A DNA stretch of 64,000 nucleotides from Hoyosella subflava DQS3-9A1 (GCF_000214175.1 NC_015564.1:1054001-1118000); one strand, 5' to 3'; counted from the first letter of the stretch, positions 15,866 to 27,858 are shown. Numbers and translations are program-made. Notes: a model not told the origin generated them from the sequence alone.

Positions 15866-16306
15866 TCAGGCGTAGTGACCTGGGAGCGTGCCGTAGCTAT
15901 TGGCATAGACCTTGCCAGGCTTGGGGTGGGTGAACTTCAGTCCCGCCCACACTTCATCGATGCGCAGGCAGGTGCTCTCCACCATGCTCAGGTCGTACCC
16001 GATCGCGATCACGGACTTCATTGTCAGGTCCGTGCCAAGCTGCCCGCGTTTGGGCCACGAGACCCACAGCATCCCGTTGGCCCGGAGTCGATCACGCAGG
16101 ACTGGGAACTGGCCGCGCATCTGATGCTGACGGGTGACGAACAGGTGAAGGTAGTCGAACTCGCGTGTCAGTTCGTCACACAGGTCAAGTGCAGGCAGAC
16201 ACATCGCGGCCACCACCGAATCCGGGGCGCCCGCGAAGTGCGCGCGCGACCCAGCTTTGATGCCCATCTTCCGCGCGACCGTTCGCGCTGTTCTCGTGTC
16301 CGTCAC
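15866..16306 (-). CDS. DUF3052 family protein
   Basis: A 146-residue protein. The GTG at 16306 is chosen because AGGG lies eight bases upstream and it gives the family's usual length; the longer open frame would run through tRNA-His. KMGIKAGSRAHFAGAPDSVV is followed by YLHLFVTRQHQM, LWVSWPKRGQLGTDLT and IAIGYDLSMVESTCLRIDEV, the pattern of DUF3052, a small cytosolic family with no settled function. It converges on the transpeptidase gene, with only 10 bases between the stop codons. Confidence 0.8.
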   Translation of the reverse strand: MTDTRTARTVARKMGIKAGSRAHFAGAPDSVVAAMCLPALDLCDELTREFDYLHLFVTRQHQMRGQFPVLRDRLRANGMLWVSWPKRGQLGTDLTMKSVIAIGYDLSMVESTCLRIDEVWAGLKFTHPKPGKVYANSYGTLPGHYA

Positions 16307-16458
16307 AACTTCGACCCTAACCGGGGATGCGGACAGTTTCTGTCCGCAATCGAAACCCAGTTTTGGGTGGCGCAGTGCTGGCTGCGCCCACAGAACGAGA
16401 ACGAGGCCCGAACCCGCCAAAGATTTCCCCTGGCTGAGGTTCGAACCTCGTTCGTTTG

Positions 16459-16531
16459 GGTGAGCGACGGGGCTCGAACCCGCGACATCTGGGATCACAA
16501 CCCAGTGCTCTACCAGCTGAGCTACGCCCAC
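16459..16531 (-). tRNA. tRNA-His (anticodon GTG)
   Basis: A 73-nt cloverleaf. Acceptor GTGGGCG pairs with CGCTCAC (one G-U), the anticodon loop is TTGTGAT, and the T loop is GGTTCGAGCCC. The discriminator is C and the base before position 1 is G, giving the extra G(-1):C73 pair specific to tRNA-His. It lies downstream of orn on the same strand. Confidence 0.97.
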
Positions 16532-16595
16532 CATGCTCGCACAACACATAAGCCTCGACGACTCATTCGCAGCGAGCGTCCCGATACTAGCGCGT

Positions 16596-17255
16596 TTAGA
16601 TGCGTTTTGCCGAATCGGGCCCCGCAGGACCGTTGTGTTCCTCCAGAAGTTCCTTCGCGACCTGCGCAATATCGGTCGTCGACGGGCCGGGGGAAGCCAC
16701 GAAAGCGGTGCGACGATAGAACTTGAGTTCTCGGATTGACTCGCGAATGTCGGCGAGTGCTCGATGCGCGAGGCCCTTATCCGGCTGACCGTAGTAGATC
16801 CGCGGGTACCAGCGTCGGCACAGTTCCTTGATTGAGCTGACGTCGATCATTCGATAGTGCAGATGCTCGTCGAGTTTCGGCATGTCGCGAGAGAGGAAAC
16901 CCCGGTCGGTCGCGATCGAGTTACCAGCGAGCGGGGCGGTGCTCGGCGTCGGAACGTGCTTGCGGATATAGTCCAGCACCAACTCCTGCGCCTCATCGAT
17001 GGTCACCGCTGAGTTCCGCACCTCTTCGGTCAGACCGGAGCGGCGGTGCATCTCCGCCACCACGGGCTGCATCGCGTCGAGGTCAGCGTCGTCCGCGTGG
17101 ATGACCACGTCGATGCCTTCGCCGAGAATATTCAGGTCTGCGTCTGTTACCAGGGCGGCGATTTCGACGAGCTTATCCTTGCTGAGGTCAAGGCCAGTCA
17201 TCTCGCAGTCGATCCACACCAGCTTGTCGTGCACTCCATTCACAGTAGCCAGCAT
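16596..17255 (-). CDS. orn: Oligoribonuclease
   Basis: A 219-residue DEDDh 3'-5' exonuclease. Exo [14 protein letters not shown]; Exo [16 protein letters not shown]; Exo [25 protein letters not shown], containing the catalytic His and Asp. Orn degrades two- to five-nucleotide RNA, including pGpG from cyclic-di-GMP, finishing mRNA decay in the cytosol. The C-terminal extension of about 30 residues ([20 protein letters not shown]) is typical of actinobacterial forms. A start at ATG 17255 fits family length, though [14 protein letters not shown] could also begin a few codons later. Confidence 0.96.
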   Translation of the reverse strand: MLATVNGVHDKLVWIDCEMTGLDLSKDKLVEIAALVTDADLNILGEGIDVVIHADDADLDAMQPVVAEMHRRSGLTEEVRNSAVTIDEAQELVLDYIRKHVPTPSTAPLAGNSIATDRGFLSRDMPKLDEHLHYRMIDVSSIKELCRRWYPRIYYGQPDKGLAHRALADIRESIRELKFYRRTAFVASPGPSTTDIAQVAKELLEEHNGPAGPDSAKRI

Positions 17256-17293
17256 GTCACGGACATGGGTGCGTATTTACAACCAGTCGACGT

Positions 17294-18967
17294 TTACGTC
17301 TTCTCTTCGCCTTGTGGGTCGGGCAGGTCTCGAGGCACGACCTTCCCGGTAGCGTTGCGGGGCAGCTCTTCGAGGAAGACGACGTCCCGGGGGATCGAGT
17401 ATCGCGCTAGCTTGTCCTTGACGTGCGCTTTAATGCTGTCTTCGTCGAGTTGATCGCCCGCTTGTCCCTCTTTGCGAACCACATACGCTGCGAGTCTTTT
17501 CCCGAAATCGTCGTCGTCGACGCCCACGACAGTCGACTCGAGAACACCATCGAGTTCGCTGAGCACATTCTCGACTTCGCGCGGGTACACGTTCTCTCCG
17601 CCAGAAACGATCATGTCGTCAGAACGCCCGTCAATGAAAAGCAGGCCTTCGTCATTGAGGTGGCCGAGGTCGCCGGTCGACATGAGGTTGCCCCGGACTT
17701 CTTGGTCGGCGCCCTCACGGGTGTATCCCTCAAAAATCATCCCGTTACCCACGAAGATGTTGCCGACCTCGCCGTTGGGTACCTCGTTCCCGTCGTCGTC
17801 GAGGATCTTCACGACTGTGCCCAGCGGTGCGCGGCCAGTGGTCGTCGGGTAGTCGAGCAATTCGTCCGGTGTGGCAATGGCGGCCCAGCTGACTTCCGTG
17901 GAGCCGTACAGGTTGTAGAGGACTGGGCCGAGCTCATCGAGGGTGCGCTTGACAAGCCCGGTGGGAATTGCCGATCCACTGGCGGCGATCACACGAAGGT
18001 GCGACAGGTCGACGTCGCGGTCTTTCTCGGGCAGGTCGACGATGCGATGCAGCATCGTGGGGACGAGGAAGAGTGATGCTGCCCGATGCTTAGACACCAG
18101 CCGCAGGGTGTCCTTCGGGGAGAACTTGCGCTGCATCACCAGCGTGGAACGCAGCGCGAGGTTGATCTGGACCGTTGCGAAGCCCCATGTGTGGAAAATG
18201 GGCGCGGCGATGAAGCTCACCTCTTTGCTATGAAGGGGAAAGCGAGACAGGAGAGCTGACGCGGGCATCCAGCTTCGCGGCTCCGGGCGCCTCGCGCCCT
18301 TCGGTGTGCCTGTAGTGCCTGAGGTGAGGACGATCGTCTTGCCGCGTCGAGGCCGTGCCGGGAGCTTGGCTTCGGGGCTTTTCGGCGCGGGAGCTTCGTC
18401 GATGAGTTGGGTCATGGTCGTCCACCCGTCCCGTGGTGCAGACGAGCCGGTGTCAGCCCATGAGAGCGCGACCTGAGCATCGCTGAAGTCTTCGGGGAGG
18501 AGTTCGGTGAATTCCTCGTCGAGGAACAGCCACACGAGCTTTTGTTCGCGCAGTACATCCACCAACTGACCGCTGGACGCGCCGGTATTGAGCATGACCA
18601 GGTCGGTTCCCAGGCGCGCTGACGCGCCGATCAACTGTAGGAATCCTCGGTGATTCCGGGCAAGAATACCGATGCGGTCGCCGGGCTCGACACCTTTCTG
18701 GACGAGGCTGCGAGCGAGCGCATCGGCAGTAGCGTCAAGCTCGCCGTAAGTGATTGTCCCGGCATCGTCGATCACGGCGGGATGATCGGGATTCCGGCGG
18801 GCACCGAATGCAATCAGCCCGCCGGGCGTGAAGTCGAACCGGTACCACGCGGCGGCGACCTTGCCGAGACGGTCAGGCCGCATCGGGGCGACGATCCCGG
18901 CCTTGGTAATCGGGATCAAGCCTTTGGCAAGGTCGATCGCCTCGGACAGGGACGTCTTTGAACCCAT
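17294..18967 (-). CDS. Long-chain fatty acid-CoA ligase (FadD-type)
   Basis: A 557-residue ANL-superfamily adenylating enzyme. VLTSGTTGTPKGARRPEP is the phosphate-binding loop, LYGSTEVSWAAIA the adenine motif, LLFIDGRSDDMIVSGGENVY the hinge, and RNATGKVVPRDL carries the catalytic lysine near the C-terminus. It activates a carboxylic acid, probably a fatty acid, through acyl-AMP to acyl-CoA. The start at 18967 (MGSKTSL) has GAAGGG upstream; a GTG at 18982 overlapping the preceding stop is possible. It is co-transcribed with the SDR gene 11 bases upstream, like FadD/SDR pairs in lipid metabolism. Chain-length preference is unknown. Confidence 0.9.
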   Translation of the reverse strand: MGSKTSLSEAIDLAKGLIPITKAGIVAPMRPDRLGKVAAAWYRFDFTPGGLIAFGARRNPDHPAVIDDAGTITYGELDATADALARSLVQKGVEPGDRIGILARNHRGFLQLIGASARLGTDLVMLNTGASSGQLVDVLREQKLVWLFLDEEFTELLPEDFSDAQVALSWADTGSSAPRDGWTTMTQLIDEAPAPKSPEAKLPARPRRGKTIVLTSGTTGTPKGARRPEPRSWMPASALLSRFPLHSKEVSFIAAPIFHTWGFATVQINLALRSTLVMQRKFSPKDTLRLVSKHRAASLFLVPTMLHRIVDLPEKDRDVDLSHLRVIAASGSAIPTGLVKRTLDELGPVLYNLYGSTEVSWAAIATPDELLDYPTTTGRAPLGTVVKILDDDGNEVPNGEVGNIFVGNGMIFEGYTREGADQEVRGNLMSTGDLGHLNDEGLLFIDGRSDDMIVSGGENVYPREVENVLSELDGVLESTVVGVDDDDFGKRLAAYVVRKEGQAGDQLDEDSIKAHVKDKLARYSIPRDVVFLEELPRNATGKVVPRDLPDPQGEEKT

Positions 18968-18978
18968 TGTTGCACCCT

Positions 18979-19785
18979 TCACTCTGCGCCGAGCTTCTTG
19001 TAGAAGCTACCGACAATCGGTGCGACAACCGCGCGTGGCGTGTAACCGCCCGCAACGGACATCGCCTTACTCAATGGCCCGGGCACGACACGCATCTTGT
19101 TGCGTGCAAGCGCGTCGAGGGACAGTCGTGCCGTGTACTCACCCGAAACCCAGAAGAAGTCAGGAACGACGCGTTCCACAACTGACTGCTCCTCGACAGG
19201 TGGCATATCCGTACGGACCGGCCCAGGCGCGAGGAGCGTGACGTGCACCCCGCTTCCTTTGAGTTCCCCGCGGAGCGATTCGCTAAACGAGTTGGTGAAC
19301 GCCTTCGTTGCGGCATACGTCGCATTGTTGGGAATCGGCATGTTTCCCGCAGCTGAACCAGTGATCAGGATGCCGCCGCTGCGACGCTCGAGCATCCCGG
19401 GCAATACGGCGAGCGTCAGGTCATGGACCGCGACCGCATTGAGTTCGACAACGAATCGTTCGTAATCGGGATCGAGTTTGCTGACGGGTCCGAACGTTGC
19501 GATTCCCGCATTGTTGCAGAGGATTGCGATATCGCGACTGGCGAGCTCCTCACTGAGTTCAGTGCGCTTGGCGCGGTTTGCGAGGTCTATCGCCCGCACT
19601 TCGACGCTCACACCGAACTTCTCTTTCAAGCTGGCTGCGTTGCGCTCGAGCACATCCCGCCGTCGGGCAACAGTAATGAGGTTGTAGCCGCGCGAAGCGA
19701 GTTCTGCAGCGAGCGATTCACCTATTCCTTGTGACGCGCCGGTGACTACTGCGCAGTTCTCAGTGCTGGGAAGGGGTATGGCCAT
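18979..19785 (-). CDS. Short-chain dehydrogenase/reductase
   Basis: A 268-residue classical SDR. VVTGASQGIGESLA is the TGxxxGxG cofactor loop, CNNAGIATFG the NNAG motif, the serine lies in LITGSAAGN, and YAATKAFTNSF is the YxxxK catalytic pair. The arginines in VARRRDV after the second strand favour NADP(H). It is the first gene of a two-gene unit with the fatty acid-CoA ligase, so an acyl-chain or aldehyde/ketone substrate is likely. Substrate is not identifiable. Confidence 0.9.
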   Translation of the reverse strand: MAIPLPSTENCAVVTGASQGIGESLAAELASRGYNLITVARRRDVLERNAASLKEKFGVSVEVRAIDLANRAKRTELSEELASRDIAILCNNAGIATFGPVSKLDPDYERFVVELNAVAVHDLTLAVLPGMLERRSGGILITGSAAGNMPIPNNATYAATKAFTNSFSESLRGELKGSGVHVTLLAPGPVRTDMPPVEEQSVVERVVPDFFWVSGEYTARLSLDALARNKMRVVPGPLSKAMSVAGGYTPRAVVAPIVGSFYKKLGAE

Positions 19786-20024
19786 GACGCGATCGTACTG
19801 TGCTTGGCAGAGTCATCCGGGCAGTGGACCGCGTGGACTTCGCTGGTGTATCGACTGGATTTGTGGGTTGAATAGGGGACCAAGCGCGGAGAATTTAAAA
19901 AATAGCGTTTTGTGATAAATATGTTCTGGTGTATTCGCAAGCTTCGCTTGCTCTAATCAGGATTGATATGTCATCTGGTACTAGTGGTGTCCGTGCGGCG
20001 CCCCATGATTGTGGAGGCTTGAGG

Positions 20025-20594
20025 ATGAGGACTTGGAGAACCGGCGTTCTATTTGCTGCATTAACTCTTTCTTATACTGCGTCGATCGGTATTGCGCATG
20101 CCGGCCATAACGGCGCCGAGGTAGAGATAACAGGCCCCGGCGAGTGCGGCGAAACAACCTTCTCTGCAAGCATCATTGACCCTGGAGGGACGCACAAGGT
20201 CGAGAACATGCGTCTTGTCGTGCACGCGGACGGGCAAACGCAAAATCAGGTAATTCCCACCGATGGCACTGAAACGTCCATTACAGTCGGCCCATTCACC
20301 ACTCCCTCGATCGAGACGACAACGATCAGCTGGCGCGTGTTCGGCGGCGGAGAGCGCGATTACGATGACCCATCGTGGACTGGCTACGGAGAGGCAGGTT
20401 TCGGTGCGGACGTCGCAGAATATGGCAATGAGCATACCTTTGGGTGGACGGTTGCTGGTCCGGACGATCCGAATCCGTTTACGACGTGGCACACAATCGA
20501 CGTCCAAACCTGTGCGGGTGGTGGCGCTGAATGCTCGGGAATGAATATCGACCTAGGATCAATTCAGTTCTGCCTCCCGGAGTTCGCGTCCTGA
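20025..20594 (+). CDS. Secreted protein, unknown function
   Basis: A 189-residue protein. The ATG at 20025 has GGAGG upstream and begins a standard Sec signal, MRTWRTGVLFAALTLSYTAS ending AHA-G, with cleavage near residue 26. The mature part is acidic with four or five cysteines (GPGECGET, VQTCAGGGAEC, IQFCLPEFAS) and reads like a beta-rich domain: LVVHADGQTQNQVIPTDGTE and TTTISWRVFGGGERDYDDP. No family is recognised. A remnant with a similar C-terminal half lies just downstream. The AT-rich stretch at 19885-19930 may hold its promoter. Confidence 0.65.
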   Translation: MRTWRTGVLFAALTLSYTASIGIAHAGHNGAEVEITGPGECGETTFSASIIDPGGTHKVENMRLVVHADGQTQNQVIPTDGTETSITVGPFTTPSIETTTISWRVFGGGERDYDDPSWTGYGEAGFGADVAEYGNEHTFGWTVAGPDDPNPFTTWHTIDVQTCAGGGAECSGMNIDLGSIQFCLPEFAS

Positions 20595-20661
20595 AACTGA
20601 AATGCAAACGGTGGCGATTCAGCAGTCTTTTCGATGCCCTCGTGGATCAAACGCATCGTAG

Positions 20662-20910
20662 GCATCAAGCGCGCCATCGAACGGGAACTTTGGGTCAAAA
20701 GCTGAGGAGACGATAGGGCGTCCGAACATTGGCGCTGATAGCCACTTGATCAGGTATCGGATGATTCTCGGACCAAGCGCTGCTGACCGCGGCTCAGGTG
20801 AATTCTATGAGACGACGGTGACGGGTTGCGCAGATCCTGTCCCTGACCCTCCCCGTGGCGGCATCCAGCTTGATTTCGGCTCACTTTTTGGCAGCCTCAT
20901 CGGGTCTTAG
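20662..20910 (+). pseudogene. C-terminal remnant of a secreted-protein paralogue
   Basis: An 83-codon frame opens after an in-frame TAG and has no credible ribosome site. Its product includes GRPNIGADSHLIRYRMILGP, GEFYETTVTGCADPVPDP and the end GGIQLDFGSLFGSLIGS. The tail parallels NIDLGSIQFCLPEFAS of the intact gene upstream, and the final GSxxGS parallels the protein at 3447-3866. It looks like the surviving end of a duplicated secreted-protein gene. Confidence 0.4.
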
Positions 20911-20946
20911 TAAGTCACTAACACGACGCGAGAGTCGAGCCTGCGG

Positions 20947-21993
20947 TCAGACCTGAAGCATCACTTTGATTGCCGACCGGGTATCCATTGCCCGGTAGGC
21001 TTCGCCCACCTCGTCAAGCTTCATAGTGGAGTCGAAGACCTTCCCTGGATTGATGCCTCCCGTCGTCACATCAGTGAGTAACTCCGTGATGTAGCCGCGC
21101 ACGGGCGCAACCCCGCCGCCAATGCGCAGGTTCTTGCTGAAGATCGCGCCCGCGGGCAGTTCCGGGGCGCCCGCGGGCACGCCGACAAAACCGAGGTGTC
21201 CGCCGGGCCGGAGGCTGGCGAGCGCTTGTGACATCGAGTCTTTCATCCCGACGCATTCGAGCGCGCAGTCTGCTCCGCCACCAATGAGGTCTTTGACGTG
21301 CGCGACGCCTTCTTTCCCGCGCTCGGCGACGACATCTGTCGCGCCGAATTCGCGTGCCAGCGACTGCCGTGTTTCGTGGCGGGACATCGCGATGATGCGT
21401 TCGGCTCCGAGCCGTTTCGCTGCAATGACCGCGCACAGGCCGACAGCCCCATCACCCACAACCACAACTGTGGAGCCGGGGGATACGTTCGCCATGACGG
21501 CCGCGTGATGACCGGTGCCCATCACGTCGGTCAGCGTGAGCAGGCTTGCGTACGTGTCGGGCTCTGGCTGTTCAGGAAGACCGACGAGCGTTCCGTCCGC
21601 GTAGGGGACACGCACGAATTCTGCTTGGGCACCACCGAGCTGCTCACCGGCGCGGTTCAGTCCCCCCCAGAAACCACCCCGGGTGCAGGATGTGTAGATG
21701 CCGTTCGTGCAGTTCGCGCAGGTCCCGTCGCTGTTCGCGAATGGTGCGATGACGAAATCTCCGACACCGACTCCCTGTACTTCGGTGCCAGTTTCTTCGA
21801 CGACGCCGATGAATTCGTGACCGATCGGGTGCGGCTGATCTGTAGGTTCAGTGCCTCTGTAGGCCCATAGATCGGACCCGCATACGCAGGTGCGGATGAC
21901 GCGGACGATCGCATCTGTGGGAGCGGCGATCGCGGGATCGGCGACGGTTTCGAGCCGGACATCACCTGGTCCGTGGATGATCGTTGAACGCAT
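20947..21993 (-). CDS. Zinc-dependent medium-chain alcohol dehydrogenase
   Basis: A 348-residue MDR-family protein. CVCGSDLWAYRG and PIGHEFIGVVEE contain the catalytic zinc ligands (Cys, His, Glu). CANCTNGIYTSC provides three cysteines of the structural zinc lobe. VVVVGDGAVGLCAVIAAKRL is the Rossmann GxGxxG loop. It oxidises an alcohol or reduces an aldehyde/ketone with NAD(P). It lies 96 bases after the dienoyl-CoA reductase-like gene on the same strand and may belong to the same PadR-controlled unit. Substrate is unknown. Confidence 0.9.
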   Translation of the reverse strand: MRSTIIHGPGDVRLETVADPAIAAPTDAIVRVIRTCVCGSDLWAYRGTEPTDQPHPIGHEFIGVVEETGTEVQGVGVGDFVIAPFANSDGTCANCTNGIYTSCTRGGFWGGLNRAGEQLGGAQAEFVRVPYADGTLVGLPEQPEPDTYASLLTLTDVMGTGHHAAVMANVSPGSTVVVVGDGAVGLCAVIAAKRLGAERIIAMSRHETRQSLAREFGATDVVAERGKEGVAHVKDLIGGGADCALECVGMKDSMSQALASLRPGGHLGFVGVPAGAPELPAGAIFSKNLRIGGGVAPVRGYITELLTDVTTGGINPGKVFDSTMKLDEVGEAYRAMDTRSAIKVMLQV

Positions 21994-22089
21994 GCGCTCC
22001 AGGCTATACGTCAGGCAGCTGACCCTTCTCCGCGACTGCGCACGACCGCGCGTACGTGCGACGCGGAGAAGGGCGGTGGTTGCGCCGCG

Positions 22090-24790
<2,701 letters not shown>

Positions 24791-24838
24791 GCCAGGAGCA
24801 TAGCTATGCAACTGGTTTCATAGCAAGCCTGAATTGCC

Positions 24839-25360
24839 CTACTCGTGGCGCCGGATCTCTTCAAACGCCTGTTGCAGCGCATCTGCCGCTGGCGGTGAGT
24901 ACGCGACAAGGTGGACCGCCAACTTCGTGCGCGAGGTGTAGACGGCTTCAACGGCCAGCAGTGCCGCGTTTGCGAGTGGCCACCCGTACGCCCCTGCGGA
25001 GATCAGCGGAAAGGCGATAGACCTGGCCCCGAGTCCGCTCGCGACATCGAGGCTGCTGAGGTAAGCCGAACGAAGTATGTCAGAGCGATCCTCACTGGCC
25101 GAGTAGACCGGGCCAACTGTATGAATGACCCACCGCGCCGAAAGGTCTCCGGCAGTTGTCGCTATCGCTTTCCCGGGTGGCAGTCCCGACGGAAATGTCG
25201 TAGCACGGATTTCTTGGCAGTCTCGCAGGATTGCCGGACCACCGGCGCGGTGAATCGCTCCATCAACTCCGCCGCCACCCAGTAGAGAGGAATTTGCTGC
25301 ATTGACGATCGCGTCGGTCTCGGCCTGGGTTATGTCACCCTGATATATTTCGATGCGCAT
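24839..25360 (-). CDS. Macrodomain protein (O-acetyl-ADP-ribose deacetylase type)
   Basis: A 173-residue single macrodomain of the MacroD/YmdB type. QGDITQAETDAIVNAANSSL and GGGGVDGAIHRAGG form the ADP-ribose pocket, including the conserved NAAN and GGGGVDGAIH; FPLISAGAYGWP is the distal phosphate loop. Such enzymes hydrolyse O-acetyl-ADP-ribose or remove mono-ADP-ribose from protein or nucleic acid. It sits between the PadR gene and a strong hairpin, with no obvious ADP-ribosyltransferase partner nearby. Confidence 0.93.
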   Translation of the reverse strand: MRIEIYQGDITQAETDAIVNAANSSLLGGGGVDGAIHRAGGPAILRDCQEIRATTFPSGLPPGKAIATTAGDLSARWVIHTVGPVYSASEDRSDILRSAYLSSLDVASGLGARSIAFPLISAGAYGWPLANAALLAVEAVYTSRTKLAVHLVAYSPPAADALQQAFEEIRRHE

Positions 25361-25428
25361 TCTGACTCCGCAGGAATTTAGGGTTGCTTAACAACTTCAG
25401 TGTATCGGGCGGAAACTCGTCAAAAAGC

Positions 25429-25462
25429 GAAAACCACCTCAGCTGAGGCTGAGGTGGTTTTC
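25429..25462. terminator. Bidirectional hairpin terminator after the fasciclin gene
   Basis: A perfect 15-bp stem (GAAAACCACCTCAGC at 25429-25443, complement at 25448-25462) with a 4-base loop. A-rich and T-rich ends sit on both sides. On the minus strand it directly follows the fasciclin lipoprotein gene, ending the SigK operon. Confidence 0.85.
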
Positions 25463-25490
25463 ACGCATTACCTGTTAGGTAATTGAGGGA

Positions 25491-26183
25491 TCACTCCTCC
25501 GGCGGAAGCATCACGGTGTCGATGACAAACACGGTGGCGTTGGCCGTAGGAATATTGCCGCACAGCACGGTCGCGTCGTTGACGGTGACGTCATCGCCCG
25601 ATCCGCTGATTGTGATTGTCTCGCCCTGGATGGTTTCGAGCTCGCCAGCCTCGAGGATCGCGTCACGATCGTGGCGCTCCGGAACGACGTGGTAGGTCAG
25701 GATCGACGTCAACTGCTCCTGATCCGCGAGCACCTCGTTCAAGGTCTCTTCACCGAGCGCGTCGAAGGCATCGTCAGTCGGTGCGAAGACGGTGTACTCG
25801 GCGTTCGGATCGTTCAGGGTATCAACAAGACCTGCTTCGTCGACTGCGGTTGCCAGAGTCTGCAGCAGCGGGTTGTTGCTCGCTGCGGTGGCTACGGGAT
25901 CGGCGACCATGCCGTCGAGCGAGCCTGGATCACTTGGGTCTGTAGGCACAGCGCCGCAGGCTTCGCCGAAGACATCGTCGACGGTGGTGACACCGTCGCC
26001 CATGGCCATGTCGTCATCTTCCATGGTGGTGTCGTCTTCCATGGTCGTGTCGTCTTCCATGGTAGGCACAGCGTCCTGGACTGTGTCCGTTGTGCCGTTC
26101 TCGTCGTCGGTGCCGCACGCAGACATTACTAATGCGAGCGCCGAGGCGGCCGAAAGCACAGCGATTTTCTTGGTAACGCGCAT
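25491..26183 (-). CDS. Fasciclin-domain lipoprotein (MPT70/MPT83-like)
   Basis: A 230-residue protein. MRVTKKIAVLSAASALALVM ends at the lipobox MSAC. A linker with tandem MEDDTT repeats (about residues 41-57) precedes one FAS1 domain (about 95-228): NPLLQTLATAVDEAGLVDTL, YTVFAPTDDAFDAL, ILTYHVVPERHD and ATVFVIDTVMLPPE. FAS1 proteins act in cell-surface adhesion; in M. tuberculosis MPT70 and MPT83 are the main SigK targets. Here the gene ends a run starting with sigK and has its own SigK-like promoter, so it is very probably the output of this sigma factor. An oddity is the acidic/methionine repeat in the linker. Confidence 0.92.
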   Translation of the reverse strand: MRVTKKIAVLSAASALALVMSACGTDDENGTTDTVQDAVPTMEDDTTMEDDTTMEDDDMAMGDGVTTVDDVFGEACGAVPTDPSDPGSLDGMVADPVATAASNNPLLQTLATAVDEAGLVDTLNDPNAEYTVFAPTDDAFDALGEETLNEVLADQEQLTSILTYHVVPERHDRDAILEAGELETIQGETITISGSGDDVTVNDATVLCGNIPTANATVFVIDTVMLPPEE

Positions 26184-26243
26184 TGGACTATCACTCCTTC
26201 ATCGGACGTGGCCCGGACCAGTTCCTCCGGTGCCTTCGAATGA

Positions 26244-26271
26244 TATTCGACGCGATGTTGCCTGAGGATTG
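26244..26271 (-). promoter_or_regulatory. Candidate SigK promoter for the fasciclin gene
   Basis: On the minus strand CAATCC (26266-26271) and CGAATA (26244-26249) are separated by 16 bases. They resemble the CCATCC / CGAAT-type elements reported for mycobacterial SigK promoters. The predicted start would leave a leader of about 50 bases before the fasciclin ATG. Confidence 0.5.
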
Positions 26272-26298
26272 GTTGAGAAGAAAGAAATATTTTCGAGA

Positions 26299-27858
26299 TC
26301 ATGCTTGGGCACTGAAGGCGATCGAATGCCAGCCTGTTGCACCATCCGGTATAGGAGGTACGCGCTCTTCTTGCTGCGTAAAACCGGTGCGGTCAGTGGC
26401 GCGACATTCAATACGATGGCTTCCGGGCTCGAGATCCAGCTCAATTCGCCACATCCGCCACGTGTCGATATTGACTTCAGTGCTCAATTCGGTTTCAACC
26501 CATTCGCCGCCGTCCACGCGAACTTCGACACGGTCGATGCCAGTGTGCTGTGCCCACGCGATTCCGGCTGCCACGTACCGGCCGGGCGGGACTTCAGCGA
26601 ACGAGCGCGGTCGGTCGATCCGGGACATCGTTTTGACTGGTCCGCGCTCAGCCCAGTTGCGCCGGACCCAGTAGGCGTCGAACTCATCGAACGTGGTGAC
26701 TTCCATGTCGACCAGCCACTTCGTGGCTGACACGTATCCGTACAGGCCAGGAACAACCATGCGCACAGGGAACCCGTGCTTGACGGGAAGCGGTTCGCCG
26801 TTCATGCCGATGGCGACGAGGGCGTTGCTGTCTTCAGCCATCACAACATCCACTGGAGTGCCACACGTCCAACCGTCGGAACTGGTCGTTGCCAGCTGGT
26901 CGGCGCGGGGGTTGAGGCCCGCTCGACGAAGTATGTCTGCCAAAGAGACGCCGATGAAGTTCGCGGTCGAGATGTACGGGCCACCGACTTCGTTAGACAC
27001 GCAAACCAGCGTGATCGTCTTCTCCACCAGCGGCATTGACAGCAAATCATCGTAGGTGAGAACGATCTCGCGATCGACCATGCCGTGGATGCGGAGTTGC
27101 CATGTGTCGGCGCGCAACTGCGGAAGCGTCAGCGCAGTGTCTACGCGATAGAACTCAGAGTTCGGGGTGATGAAAGTTGGTGTCCCGTCCGCCGTGAAGT
27201 CAGCGCCGGGAGGTATCGGCGGTGCGGGAATGTCCGCGATGATGTCGAGCGCCTCCCGGGAACTTTCCGCACCAACTCGCTGGCCAAGCATCCTGCCGCC
27301 GAGTGCGGCTGCCCCCGCGCCCACTGCGACGGCGGTCGAAGTGACCAGGAATGTGCGACGGCCCAGGCCGGGAACGTCCCAGGCCATCTGTTTATTCTCG
27401 CTGGGCACTTCGGGCGAATCGGGTACCGCTGCCGCGCCGTGCAACCAGACAAAGCTCGCCACGCCCGCAAGGATGCTGACGGCAGGAGGGACGAGCCACA
27501 GACCAGTGAATGTCGGGCGAGAGAGCGCCGCCGCCACCGCCGCAGCGCCCAGGATCAGGATCAGAGCCGATCCCGCGATCTTCGATTTCCGTGAAGCGAG
27601 CCCCGCGACCGCGGCGAGAACCAGAAGACCTAATCCGATCGAACCGAGAAGGACATTCTTGTTGTCCTCTCCGAACTGCTGGATCGCGAACTCCTTCATC
27701 GGCGTGGGTGTAACGTCGATGACCGCGTTTCCGACCGCGAAAATCGGTGAGGCTTCGGGACTGATGAAACCCGCTGCTAGGTGGCCCGCGCCGAGAGCCG
27801 CCGCCACCGCCAGAATGCTCACCGCGACGGCGCGCAACGGTGCGATGGTGACGGCCAT
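26299..27858 (-). CDS. Membrane-anchored molybdopterin oxidoreductase (sulfite oxidase family)
   Basis: A 519-residue protein. Four predicted membrane segments occupy about residues 1-145. A twin-arginine-like GLGRRTFLVTSTAVAVGAGA follows, and the catalytic sulfite-oxidase domain covers about 195-400 with the likely molybdenum ligand Cys286 in TLVCVSNEVGG. A C-terminal Mo-co dimerisation domain has Ig-like character (GIAWAQHTGIDRVEVRVDGG). The active domain should face outside. The ATG at 27858 has GGGAG six bases upstream. It lies between rskA and the fasciclin gene in the SigK operon. Substrate is unknown; repair or oxidation of sulfur compounds in the envelope is a possibility. Confidence 0.88.
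   Translation of the reverse strand: MAVTIAPLRAVAVSILAVAAALGAGHLAAGFISPEASPIFAVGNAVIDVTPTPMKEFAIQQFGEDNKNVLLGSIGLGLLVLAAVAGLASRKSKIAGSALILILGAAAVAAALSRPTFTGLWLVPPAVSILAGVASFVWLHGAAAVPDSPEVPSENKQMAWDVPGLGRRTFLVTSTAVAVGAGAAALGGRMLGQRVGAESSREALDIIADIPAPPIPPGADFTADGTPTFITPNSEFYRVDTALTLPQLRADTWQLRIHGMVDREIVLTYDDLLSMPLVEKTITLVCVSNEVGGPYISTANFIGVSLADILRRAGLNPRADQLATTSSDGWTCGTPVDVVMAEDSNALVAIGMNGEPLPVKHGFPVRMVVPGLYGYVSATKWLVDMEVTTFDEFDAYWVRRNWAERGPVKTMSRIDRPRSFAEVPPGRYVAAGIAWAQHTGIDRVEVRVDGGEWVETELSTEVNIDTWRMWRIELDLEPGSHRIECRATDRTGFTQQEERVPPIPDGATGWHSIAFSAQA

Noticed and set aside
16307-16669. N-terminal extension of the DUF3052 frame
   Set aside because: It would run antisense-free straight through the tRNA-His gene; the GTG at 16306 gives normal family length.
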